A stretch of 64,000 bases of DNA. Source: Variovorax sp. WS11 (lineage in GTDB: Bacteria > Pseudomonadota > Gammaproteobacteria > Burkholderiales > Burkholderiaceae_C). The notes beneath the pieces are model-generated. The model ran no database searches. It had not been told where the DNA came from and was given only the letters and a program-made list of their open reading frames with translations. The position numbers and the translations under genes were made by a program. Where the stretch lies: positions 124,001 to 188,000 of the forward strand of contig NZ_JAAGOW010000001.1 of assembly GCF_010499245.1 (NCBI RefSeq). Reading direction: 5' to 3'. Below, one piece after another: positions 45,294-53,019 of this stretch; position 1 is the first letter of the stretch, and each line of letters starts with the position of its first letter.

Positions 45294-47170
45294 CGCAGCG
45301 TCAGGTAAACGGCGCGTCCGCGCTGGTTGTAGCCAAAAGCGGTCTCGTAGTTGACGTCGTTGAGGTTCACGATGCGGCCTTGCACGGCCCAGTCCTTCGA
45401 CACCTTGTATTCGCCATAGAGGTCCACGGTGGTGAAGTTGCCAAGCCGCATGGTATTGCCGCTGTCGTCGAAGCGCCGGCCCACGTGCAGCGCCGAGGCA
45501 CCGAACTTCCAGGGACCGACCGCATAGTCGACGCCGACCGAGGCCTGGTTCTTCGCGCGGCGCGGCAGCTGCCTGCCGGTGAGCTCGTTGCGCGGGTCGA
45601 GCGAGTCGACGCTGGCGCGCAGGGTCCAAGGCCCGAACTGGCCATCGTAGCCCAGCGTCCAGCCCTCGATGCGCGCACGAGGGATGTTCTCCGGGCGCGT
45701 GGTGCTGGTGATGAAGCCGCGGATCTTGTTGTCGTAGCGCACCAGCTTCACGCTGTGGCCGTCCTGGCTCCAGGTGATGCCCACGTCGGTGTTCTTGCCC
45801 TCTTCCGGCTGCAGCGCCGGGTTGCCGAAGTTGGGGTAGTAGAGCTGGTTGAACGAGGGCGCGACGAAGCTGGTCCCGTGCGACGCATGCACGCGCCAGT
45901 TCGGCGAGATGCGATAGCCGTAGCCCGCGAACCAGGTGTTGTTGTCTCCGAACTGCGAGTTCTGGTCGTGCCGCGTGTTGAGCTGCCAGCTGTGGTTGCC
46001 GGCGCTGCCGTTGAGCCCGACGAAGGCCGAGTCGATGTCGCGCTTGGTGACGGTGTAGGCCGTGTCGCTGTTCACCTCCTGTACGCGGCGCTCCAGGCCG
46101 GCGACCACGGTGCCGATCGGCGTCGCGATGTCGTTCTGCCAGAGGTACTCCTTCTGCGTGGTCTCGAACAGGCCCGGCAGGTTGAACGGCTCCGCGACGA
46201 TGTTGCGCGTGTAGTCGCGGCTCTGTGCATAGCGCAGCTGCGTCTTCCACCCCGAGGTCACGGCACCGCTTACGCCGAGGTAGGCGGTCTGCGTGCGCGC
46301 CCGGTTGCGCGTGTTCCAGTCCGGGCCGTCGTCGTAGTGGTTGATCCCCTCGGAATACAGCAGGCCGCTGTCGATCTTCCAGTCGGGGTTGATCTGGAAG
46401 CCCAGGGAGGCATTGAGCGCGCTCTGCAAGAAAGGATCGCGGTCGGGATTGAAGTTGCCGAAGGGCACCCGGCGGTTGGTCGAGGAGAAGCCCTTGTCGA
46501 TGGTGCGCTGGGCGTCGAGCGAGTAGGTGAAGGGTCCCGAGGCGCCGCTGAAGCCGCCCGTGATCTGCTTGTAGCCCTCGCTGCCGAAGGTGGTCGAGGC
46601 GCGCGGATTGAAAGAGTCCTCGCCCGGCTTGCCCTTGCGCGTGAAGATCTGCACCACGCCGCCGACGCCGTCGCTGCCGTACAGCGCCGAGGCCGGGCCC
46701 TTGACCACCTCGATGCGCTCGATCATGTCGACCGGGATGTTCTCCCAAGCCGGCGCGCCGGCCGTGGCCGAGGCGTAGCGCACGCCGTCGATCAAGAGGA
46801 TGGTGTGGCGGGCCTCGGCACCGCGGATGAACACGCCGCTGGCCTTGCCGGCGCCACCGTTGGAGGTGATCTGCACGCCCGCGACGCGCTGCAGGATCTC
46901 GGGCAGCGTGCGGCTGGCCTGCTGCTCGATCTGCGCGCGGTCGATGACCACCGTGTCCGACACCAGCTCGTCGGCGCGGGTGGGCGTGCGGGTGGCGGTT
47001 ACCAGCGTTTCGGCCAGCGCCGGCGAGGATTGCGCCACGGCGAGTGTCGGGGTGCCGGCGAGGCCACCGAGCATGGCTGCGATGGAGAGGGACAGGAGGC
47101 TGGGCGCCGGACGGGGGCGCGGCAGGCCGCGACCATCGGCATGCGCGGAAGAAACGCAGGAAGTCATCAT
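45275..47170 (-). CDS. btuB: TonB-dependent cobalamin outer-membrane receptor
   Basis: This is a 631-residue 22-stranded barrel receptor. The hydrophobic part of the signal sequence (SLLSLSIAAMLGGLAGTPTLAVAQ) is preceded by a long basic, Pro-rich region. ETLVTATRTP forms the TonB-box region, followed by the plug domain (VAGVQITSNGG, VFIRGAEARHTILLIDGV, IEVVKGPASALYGSDGVGGVVQIFT) and a barrel ending in aromatic-rich strands. ATG 47170 is used, with 47167 and 47188 as alternatives. A cobalamin riboswitch lies 96 bases upstream, so B12 excess should shut off this gene and the downstream operon. Confidence 0.94.
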   Translation of the reverse strand: MMTSCVSSAHADGRGLPRPRPAPSLLSLSIAAMLGGLAGTPTLAVAQSSPALAETLVTATRTPTRADELVSDTVVIDRAQIEQQASRTLPEILQRVAGVQITSNGGAGKASGVFIRGAEARHTILLIDGVRYASATAGAPAWENIPVDMIERIEVVKGPASALYGSDGVGGVVQIFTRKGKPGEDSFNPRASTTFGSEGYKQITGGFSGASGPFTYSLDAQRTIDKGFSSTNRRVPFGNFNPDRDPFLQSALNASLGFQINPDWKIDSGLLYSEGINHYDDGPDWNTRNRARTQTAYLGVSGAVTSGWKTQLRYAQSRDYTRNIVAEPFNLPGLFETTQKEYLWQNDIATPIGTVVAGLERRVQEVNSDTAYTVTKRDIDSAFVGLNGSAGNHSWQLNTRHDQNSQFGDNNTWFAGYGYRISPNWRVHASHGTSFVAPSFNQLYYPNFGNPALQPEEGKNTDVGITWSQDGHSVKLVRYDNKIRGFITSTTRPENIPRARIEGWTLGYDGQFGPWTLRASVDSLDPRNELTGRQLPRRAKNQASVGVDYAVGPWKFGASALHVGRRFDDSGNTMRLGNFTTVDLYGEYKVSKDWAVQGRIVNLNDVNYETAFGYNQRGRAVYLTLRWQPKT

Positions 47171-47230
47171 GGGAACACAAGAGATCATCAATGCCCGCCA
47201 CCGGCTTCCCCGCCGGTGCTTGGACGTCAT

Positions 47231-47260
47231 GGCTGCCGCCTGCTCGCGCATGCGGCAGCC
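47231..47260 (-). promoter_or_regulatory. Hairpin between B12 aptamer and btuB (expression-platform candidate)
   Basis: Perfect 9-bp arms GGCTGCCGC (47231-47239) and GCGGCAGCC (47252-47260) follow the aptamer. A second 7-bp hairpin (47199-47205 with 47212-47218) is closer to the start codon. Neither is followed by a T run, so control at translation or by Rho is more likely than intrinsic termination. Confidence 0.5.
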
Positions 47261-47265
47261 GCCTC

Positions 47266-47455
47266 GTTGGCCGGTATCCGGGCTGACAACGCGGCCCCCG
47301 CCGCCTTCCCAGGCACCTGTTTCAGGGCGCCCAGTGGCTTTTCGACGAGGGTGGCACCGAGGGGTGCCGGCTGTTTGACCGTTGCGGGGGCAGCGCAGGT
47401 TGGCTGGGCCCTGAAGGGCTTCGACTCCTGCTTCCCGTTGAACTGCGGCGCGTGA
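47266..47455 (-). ncRNA. Cobalamin riboswitch
   Basis: On the minus strand the leader contains the ordered conserved blocks of the AdoCbl aptamer: GGGAAGCAGG, GCTGCCCCCGCAACGGTC (complement of 47377-47394), GCCACTGG (near 47331-47338), GGGAAGGCGGCGGG, and the B12-box GTCAGCCCGGATACCGGCC (complement of 47269-47287). It precedes btuB and the eight-gene uptake and nucleotide-loop operon. The aptamer ends are approximate. Confidence 0.93.
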
Positions 47456-47529
47456 ACCACGTCGCGAGCACCAACGCGCGGGATTTTATGTGTAAACGCA
47501 GGCTTGGCCGGAAACTACAATCGCCCCCC

Positions 47530-47757
47530 ATGCCTGCACCGAGCCGAATTGATCAGATCGCCGAGCGCGTCGAACGTTTGCTCGTGCGCCACGAGGAAGT
47601 GCAGCGCACCAACGCGCTGCTGCAAGACCAGGTGAATGCGCTCACGCGCGAGCGCGATGCGCTCAAGTCGCGCCTGGCCGCGGCGCGCACTCGGCTCGAT
47701 GCGCTGCTCGAGCAACTGCCGGCCGATCCCTCCCAAGACGCCTCAACGCCCCGATGA
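47530..47757 (+). CDS. Small coiled-coil protein upstream of zapA
   Basis: This is a 75-residue protein, almost entirely one predicted coiled coil (IAERVERLLVRHEEVQRTNALLQDQVNALTRERDALKSRL). It resembles ZapB/DUF904-type division proteins in size and character. It overlaps zapA (ATGA), which supports a role in cell division. ATG 47530 is chosen because the coiled coil begins right after it; an upstream ATG at 47452 would add a Cys/Arg-rich lead inside the promoter region. Confidence 0.75.
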   Translation: MPAPSRIDQIAERVERLLVRHEEVQRTNALLQDQVNALTRERDALKSRLAAARTRLDALLEQLPADPSQDASTPR

Positions 47758-48110
47758 AGCAAATAGAAGTCCAGATCATGGGCCAGAGCTACCTGCTCGG
47801 CTGCCCCGAAGGCGGCGAGCCGCAGTTGCGCGAAGCGGTCGATCGCGTCGATGCCGCGATGTGCAAGATCCGCGATGCGGGCAAGGTCAAGGCGCGCGAC
47901 CGCATCGCGGTCCTGGCCTCGCTGAACCTGGCCTTCGACCTGGCCCAGCGCGAGGCCTCGCTCGCTGCCGTCGCAGCACCGGCGGCAGCGGCGGCACCGG
48001 CGCCCGCTCCTGCCGCGGGTTCCGGCACCGACGACATCGACGATGCCCATGCAGCGCAATTGATCCGACGCCTCGACCAGGCCCTGGCCGGCGACGGTCA
48101 TTTGCTCTGA
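47754..48110 (+). CDS. zapA: Cell division protein ZapA
   Basis: This is a 118-residue FtsZ-ring-associated protein. The N-terminal globular domain reads KQIEVQIMGQSYLLGCPEG, then the helical segment with DRIAVLASLNLAFDLAQRE that forms the tetramer. An Ala/Pro-rich linker and a short acidic C-terminus follow. It is translationally coupled to the small coiled-coil gene before it and is followed by 6S RNA, a conserved neighbourhood in many proteobacteria. Confidence 0.93.
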   Translation: MKQIEVQIMGQSYLLGCPEGGEPQLREAVDRVDAAMCKIRDAGKVKARDRIAVLASLNLAFDLAQREASLAAVAAPAAAAAPAPAPAAGSGTDDIDDAHAAQLIRRLDQALAGDGHLL

Positions 48111-48151
48111 GGCGTGCCCACCGGCGCCCGGGGGGCGTAAAATCCGCTTCG

Positions 48152-48320
48152 TCTGCGGTGTGCGTCGGGCTCTATATGTCCTTGTTCCAATGCTCTACGG
48201 AGCAGGGCTTGGTATATCGCTCGGTGGGTGTGATCATCTCGCGTCAGATGAACCCGAAGCCTTGCTGCCCTCGCCCACCTGAACCCCGGTTCAGGATGCG
48301 AGTCCGGCCCCACTCGCAGA
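48152..48320 (+). ncRNA. ssrS: 6S RNA
   Basis: The region just after zapA can fold with ends TCTGCG (48152-48157) and CGCAGA (48315-48320) pairing. The middle and 3' half carry the 6S hallmarks GCTCGGT, GAAGCCTT and CACCTGAACCCCGGTTCAGGA. A TAAAAT -10-like box lies at 48138-48143, about eight bases before the proposed 5' end. 6S RNA mimics an open promoter and sequesters the housekeeping RNA polymerase in stationary phase. The ends are approximate. Confidence 0.88.
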
Positions 48321-48336
48321 CACCTTTCATCGACGG

Positions 48337-48369
48337 CCACGGCCCCGCTTTCGGGGCCGTGGTTTTTTT
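48337..48369 (+). terminator. Terminator after 6S RNA
   Basis: A 10-bp stem, CCACGGCCCC (48337-48346) with GGGGCCGTGG (48353-48362), has a six-base loop and is followed directly by seven T. It separates 6S RNA from the exporter gene. Confidence 0.93.
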
Positions 48370-48390
48370 AAGAACACCAAGACCTCTCCG

Positions 48391-49206
48391 ATGACGATCG
48401 CCCCCCTGCTGGTTGCCGAACTCGCCGCGCTCGGCGTCGGCACCGGCTTCCTCGCCGGCCTGCTGGGGATCGGCGGTGGCATGCTGATGGTGCCCTTCAT
48501 CACCATCATCCTCGGCCACCGGGGCGTACCGGCCGACCTGGCGGTCAAGATGGCGATCGCGACTTCGATGGCCACCATCATCTTCACCTCGATCTCGAGC
48601 GTGCGCGCGCACCACAAGCGCGGCGCCGTGCGCTGGGACATCGCCCGGCGGCTCGCGCCGGGCATCGTGATCGGCAGCCTGGTGGGCAGCCTGGGCGTGT
48701 TCGCGCTGCTCAAGGGCCAGGCGCTGGCGGTCTTCTTCGCGCTCTTCGTCGGCTTCTCGGCCACCCAGATGTTCCTCGACAAGAAGCCCAAGCCCACGCG
48801 CCAGATGCCGGGCACCGGTGGCCAGCTCGCGGCCGGCGGCGCCATCGGCTTCATCTCGGGCCTGGTGGGCGCGGGCGGCGGCTTCATCAGCGTGCCCTTC
48901 ATGACCTGGTGCAACATCGCGATCCACAACGCCGTGGCGACCAGCGCCGCCCTGGGCTTTCCGATCGCGGTGGCCAACGTGGCCGGCTACGTGGCGAGCG
49001 GCCAGGCGGTGCAGGGGCTGCCCGAGGGTTCGGTGGGCTACATCTGGCTGCCGGCGCTGGTCGTGATCGCGGCGTGCAGCTTCTTCATCGCACCGCTCGG
49101 CGCCAAGGCCGCGCACAGCCTGCCCGTGTCGAAGCTCAAGCGCGTGTTCGCGAGCATCCTGTACGTGCTGGCGGCCTACATGCTGTGGAAGGGCCTGCGG
49201 GGCTGA
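48391..49206 (+). CDS. TauE/SafE-family sulfite/anion exporter
   Basis: This is a 271-residue inner-membrane protein with about eight helices arranged as two repeats. The repeat signatures are GFLAGLLGIGGGMLMVPF near residue 19 and GFISGLVGAGGGFISVPF near residue 155. The family exports sulfite, sulfoacetate or related organosulfur anions; the exact substrate cannot be predicted. It starts 22 bases past the 6S terminator T run, so its promoter may lie within the terminator region or it may depend on read-through. Confidence 0.9.
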   Translation: MTIAPLLVAELAALGVGTGFLAGLLGIGGGMLMVPFITIILGHRGVPADLAVKMAIATSMATIIFTSISSVRAHHKRGAVRWDIARRLAPGIVIGSLVGSLGVFALLKGQALAVFFALFVGFSATQMFLDKKPKPTRQMPGTGGQLAAGGAIGFISGLVGAGGGFISVPFMTWCNIAIHNAVATSAALGFPIAVANVAGYVASGQAVQGLPEGSVGYIWLPALVVIAACSFFIAPLGAKAAHSLPVSKLKRVFASILYVLAAYMLWKGLRG

Positions 49207-49308
49207 AATCCCTGCATCCGCTCGGCTTCTCTGTACGCACGCGGCGCCGCGCCGTATAACCCTGTCATGCGGCGCCTGGCCGCAGGCCAAGCAAACGAGA
49301 GGCTGTGC

Positions 49309-49734
49309 ATGAAGATCCTGGTCGCCGTCGACGGCAGTTCCCATACTCAGAAGGCGCTCGACTACCTGGTCGCCAACCGCGCCATGTTCGTCGAAGGCAA
49401 TGAGCTGATCATGGTGCACGTGTGCACCGGCGTACCCGGCCACGTGGCGCGCCACCTGAGCCGCGAAGTGGTGGCGGACTACTACTCCGAAGAGAACGCC
49501 AAGGTCCTCGAGCCCGTCAAGGCCTTCTTCGAGAAGCAGGGCGTCACGAGCTTCAGCACGCAGGGCCGCCACGGCCACGCCGCCGAGGAGATCCTGAAGG
49601 CAGCGACCGAATCCGGCGCCAAGCTCGTCGTGATGGGCACCCACGGCCACGGCATCCTCGGCCGCGCGCTGATGGGCTCGGTGGCGACCAAGGTCGTCTC
49701 GGAGACGGACATCTCGGTGCTGCTGGTGCAGTAG
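49309..49734 (+). CDS. Universal stress protein, UspA family
   Basis: This is a 141-residue single-domain Usp. It begins KILVAVDGSSHTQKALDYL and has the ATP-binding type motif MGTHGHGILGRALMGSVATKVV (G-x2-G-x9-G-S) near residue 110, ending DISVLLVQ. ATG 49309 has a GAGAGG site upstream. It stands alone and converges on the AraC gene; a GCCCCGCGGGGC palindrome lies between their stops. Confidence 0.93.
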   Translation: MKILVAVDGSSHTQKALDYLVANRAMFVEGNELIMVHVCTGVPGHVARHLSREVVADYYSEENAKVLEPVKAFFEKQGVTSFSTQGRHGHAAEEILKAATESGAKLVVMGTHGHGILGRALMGSVATKVVSETDISVLLVQ

Positions 49735-49774
49735 CCGTCCGCCCCGCGGGGCGCCGGTGGGCCTTGAAGAACGG

Positions 49775-50731
49775 CTAGTGCCGCAGCCGCCACTCGCGCG
49801 GCGAACATCCGAAGCGCTCGCGAAAAACGCGGCTGAAATGCGCCGCGTCGTTGAAGCCGCGGCCGAAGGCGATCTCGCTGACCGTGCGGCCGGCCAGGCG
49901 CGGCTCGCGCAGGTCGCGACTGCAGGCCTCCAGCCGGCGCTCCCAGATGTACTGCGCGGGCGTCAGCGGCTCGCTGCCGAACACGCGATGGACCTGGCTC
50001 GCCGACAGGCCGAGCTGCGCCGCCAGGCTGCTGACCGACAGCGCCGGGTCGGCCAATTGCTCGTCGATGCGGCGCTTGATGCGCGCCAGGTGGAAGGCCG
50101 CGAGCTGGCTCAGCCCCGGCGAGCGGGCCGCGGGCAGCGTCTGCAGCCCGGCCACGAGGATGTTGAGCACGCCGTTGGCGACCGCCAGCGCCGACGCGGG
50201 CTGCAGCGCATCGATGTCCTCGCGCAGGGTGCGGATCATGCTGATCAGCAGATGGCCGGCGCCCTCGCGCCCCGACACGGTGGTGGCCGTCAGCGCCTCG
50301 GTGTCGCGCAGTTCGCTGCGCAGGCGCTCGCCCGGCAGCTTGAGCACGATCTGCTCGAAGGCATCGTCGAACAGCAGCTGGTAGGGCCGCGTGCTGTCGT
50401 AGAGCGCGAAGTCGCCGACCGAGAGCACGGCATCGCGCCCGTCCTGCCGCACCACGCCCTGACCTGCGGTCTGAATGCCGACCAGGAAGTAGGCGTCGGT
50501 CGAGCGCGCAATGTGGCTGGGCGTGCGCATCACGCTCTGCGCACCCGAATTCACCACCGATATGTCGAGGCTGGGCAGCGTGTGGCGGCGGATGCTGCCG
50601 GTGAAGTCGCCCGGCGAGCCCTCGCGCACCGGATCGCATCCGAGCTGCACGTAGATGTTGCAGATCATGTCGGTCCAGTAGGCCAGCCGCTGGTCGCAGG
50701 GGACGGCATCGGTGCTGAGCAACTGTGTCAT
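49775..50731 (-). CDS. AraC-family regulator, candidate controller of the nitrilase genes
   Basis: This is a 318-residue regulator. The N-terminal AraC-binding-like domain (about residues 1-190) resembles the AraC-binding-domain-2 type in which a CDP...YWTDMICNIYVQLGC opening is common. The C-terminal double HTH includes LSVSSLAAQLGLSASQVHRVF and GRTVSEIAFGRGFNDAAHFSRVFRERFG. GGGAGGA precedes ATG 50731. It is divergent from the nitrilase gene 170 bases away, the same arrangement as nitrilase regulators in other soil bacteria. Confidence 0.92.
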   Translation of the reverse strand: MTQLLSTDAVPCDQRLAYWTDMICNIYVQLGCDPVREGSPGDFTGSIRRHTLPSLDISVVNSGAQSVMRTPSHIARSTDAYFLVGIQTAGQGVVRQDGRDAVLSVGDFALYDSTRPYQLLFDDAFEQIVLKLPGERLRSELRDTEALTATTVSGREGAGHLLISMIRTLREDIDALQPASALAVANGVLNILVAGLQTLPAARSPGLSQLAAFHLARIKRRIDEQLADPALSVSSLAAQLGLSASQVHRVFGSEPLTPAQYIWERRLEACSRDLREPRLAGRTVSEIAFGRGFNDAAHFSRVFRERFGCSPREWRLRH

Positions 50732-50900
50732 GGGAGTCCTCCCGGAGGCGGCGCGCAACGCAGGGACAAGAACGCCGCGAGACCGGGACAAGATGAATGG
50801 CGGGGTCGAACTTACGCTTCAAGCAACCCGCATGCCACAGCGCTAACCCGATGCGCGCGCTGCCTGCGGAGCCCCTTTCTTCCACCCTTCGGAGCCCACC

Positions 50901-51950
50901 ATGGCCAGCAAGACCCATCCCCGCCTTCGCGTCGCCGCCGTCCAGGCCGCGCCCGTGTTCCTCGACCTCGACGGCACCCTCGACAAGACCGTCGACCTGA
51001 TCGCCCAGGCGGCGGCCCAGGGCGTGCAGCTGCTCGCCTTTCCCGAAACCTGGGCGCCGGGCTATCCGTGGTGGATCTGGCTCGATTCGCCGGCCTGGGG
51101 GATGCAATTCGTGCAGCGCTACCACGACAACTCGCTGATCGTCGGCTCGCCCGAGTTCGACCGTGTGCGCGAGGCCGCGCGCAAGCACAAGGTCTGGGTC
51201 TCGCTCGGCTACAGCGAGAAGGCCGCGGGCAGCCTCTACATCGCGCAGGCGCTGATCGACGACCAGGGCAAGACCGTGCAGACGCGCCGCAAGCTCAAGC
51301 CCACGCACGTGGAGCGCACGGTGTTCGGCGAGGGCGATGGCTCGGACCTCACCGTGTGCGAAACGGCGATCGGCAACATCGGCTCGCTCTCTTGCTGGGA
51401 ACATCTGCAGCCGCTCAGCAAGTACGCCATGTACGCACAGAACGAGCAGATCCACTGCGCCGCCTGGCCCAGCTTCTCGCTCTACCGGGGCGCGGCCTAC
51501 GCGCTCGGCGCCGAGGTCAACAACGCGGCCAGCCAGGTCTATGCGGCCGAAGGCCAGTGCTTCGTGATCGCGCCCTGCGCCACCGTCTCTGCGGCCATGA
51601 GCGAGATGCTGTGCACCGATGCAGGAAAGCAGCAGATGCTGCGCGTGGGCGGCGGCTTCGCGCGCATCTACGGCCCCGACGGCGCGCCATTGGGCACGCA
51701 GCTGGCCGAGGACCAGGAAGGGCTGGTGGTGGCCGACATCGACCTCGGCATGATCTCGCTGGCCAAGGCGGCCGGCGATCCGAGCGGCCACTATGCGCGG
51801 CCCGACGTCACGCGGCTGCTGCTCAACAAGGCGCGGCGCGAGCCGGTCGTGTTCCAGCGGCAGACGGACGCAGAGGCCGGCGCCTTCGAGGCGGTGGTCG
51901 CCAAGCCCGAACCCGCGCCCGCCGGCGCGCAACTGCCGCTGGCCGCCTGA
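50901..51950 (+). CDS. Nitrilase
   Basis: This is a 349-residue carbon-nitrogen hydrolase that converts nitriles to carboxylic acids and ammonia. The catalytic triad is visible: Glu49 in FPETWAPGYPWW, Lys in KLKPTHVERTVFG and Cys165 in LSCWEHLQPL. The CWEHLQPL context is that of true nitrilases, not amidases. The SD-like GGAG is close to ATG 50901. The aldoxime dehydratase follows 16 bases later, so the pair should turn aldoximes into acids. Confidence 0.95.
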   Translation: MASKTHPRLRVAAVQAAPVFLDLDGTLDKTVDLIAQAAAQGVQLLAFPETWAPGYPWWIWLDSPAWGMQFVQRYHDNSLIVGSPEFDRVREAARKHKVWVSLGYSEKAAGSLYIAQALIDDQGKTVQTRRKLKPTHVERTVFGEGDGSDLTVCETAIGNIGSLSCWEHLQPLSKYAMYAQNEQIHCAAWPSFSLYRGAAYALGAEVNNAASQVYAAEGQCFVIAPCATVSAAMSEMLCTDAGKQQMLRVGGGFARIYGPDGAPLGTQLAEDQEGLVVADIDLGMISLAKAAGDPSGHYARPDVTRLLLNKARREPVVFQRQTDAEAGAFEAVVAKPEPAPAGAQLPLAA

Positions 51951-51966
51951 GCCGGGAGATCGCGCA

Positions 51967-53019
51967 ATGGAATCCGCCATCGCCGAGCACCTGAAATGCC
52001 CGCGCACGCGGCATCGCCGCATCGAAGACGACTACGTGCCGCCCTACCCCGCATGGTCGGCGCGCGCCGCGGACGTGGTGTCGCAGGTGGTCATGGGCTA
52101 TTTCGGCGTGCAGTCGCGCGGCGCCGAAATGCAGGGCCGGGCCTGCGCCGCGCTGGCGGGCATCGCGCGCAGCTTCGGCCTGCCCGACGGGCCCGGGCAC
52201 CATGACCTCACGCACTTCGTCGATGCGGACGGCTTCGACAACATGATCGCGATCGCCTACTGGAACGATCCTGCACCGTTCGCGCGCTGGTGCGCCACGT
52301 CCGAGGTCGACGACTGGTGGCGATCCGACCAGCGGCTGGACGAGGGCCTGGGCTACTTCCGCGAGATCGTCTCGCCGCGCCTCGCGCACTACGAGACGCT
52401 GTTCAACACGCCCGATCGCTTCGAGGGCGTGGGCGTCGTGATGGGCGGCGCGAGCGGCGACATCCAGGAGCACGCCTACTGGGGGTCGATGCGCGACCGC
52501 ATCCCGCTGTCGCAGACCGACGCGATGGTTCCTTCGGGTGCGCGCGCCATCGTCGCGCCCGCGCAGCCGGGCCGCCGCGTACACGTGGCCGGGCACGAGC
52601 ATCTCGCGATGATCCGCTCCGGCCAGGAGTGGGCCGACACGCGCGGCCAGGAGCGAACGCTCTATGTCGACGAGATGGAGCCGGTGCTGCGCGAGGGCAT
52701 GGATTTTCTGCGCGATCAGGGCCTGGGCATCGGCTGCTACAGCAACCGCTACATGCGCCACCTCGATGCGGCGGGCGCACCGCTCGAGAAGTCCTTCGGC
52801 CTGAGCTTCTGGCGCTCGCTCGCCGACCTGGAGCGCTGGGCCGAATCGCACCCCACGCACGTGGCGATCTTCGGCGGCTTCATGCGCTACGTGCAGGCGC
52901 TGAACTTCCAGCTGCAGCTGCGCGTGTACCACGAGGTGTCGGTTCTGAAGACGGACGAGCAGCGCTACGAGTACGTCAACTGCCACCCGCGCACGGGGCT
53001 GCTGAACGGCCTGGCCTAG
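51967..53019 (+). CDS. Aldoxime dehydratase (phenylacetaldoxime dehydratase family)
   Basis: This is a 350-residue haem enzyme family that dehydrates aldoximes to nitriles. The sequence shows the family's HHDLTHFVDADGFDNMIAIAYW, a long central region with MVPSGARAI, and the C-terminal THVAIFGGFMRYVQ and RVYHEVSVL segments. Histidines in the last two are candidates for haem ligation and catalysis. The gene is preceded by GGGAGATC and lies next to a nitrilase, as in known aldoxime-nitrile pathways. Its TAG stop overlaps the convergent stop of the malonyl-CoA synthetase by 4 bases. Confidence 0.93.
   Translation: MESAIAEHLKCPRTRHRRIEDDYVPPYPAWSARAADVVSQVVMGYFGVQSRGAEMQGRACAALAGIARSFGLPDGPGHHDLTHFVDADGFDNMIAIAYWNDPAPFARWCATSEVDDWWRSDQRLDEGLGYFREIVSPRLAHYETLFNTPDRFEGVGVVMGGASGDIQEHAYWGSMRDRIPLSQTDAMVPSGARAIVAPAQPGRRVHVAGHEHLAMIRSGQEWADTRGQERTLYVDEMEPVLREGMDFLRDQGLGIGCYSNRYMRHLDAAGAPLEKSFGLSFWRSLADLERWAESHPTHVAIFGGFMRYVQALNFQLQLRVYHEVSVLKTDEQRYEYVNCHPRTGLLNGLA

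Noticed and set aside
45293-47201. Extension of cobU through btuB to 47201
   Set aside because: The long frame is a shadow of btuB. The CobU domain begins near 45293 and btuB is complete in its own frame.
49735-49774. Intrinsic terminator between the universal stress gene and the AraC gene
   Set aside because: The GCCCCGCGGGGC palindrome is followed by no T run on either strand, so it is not called as a terminator.
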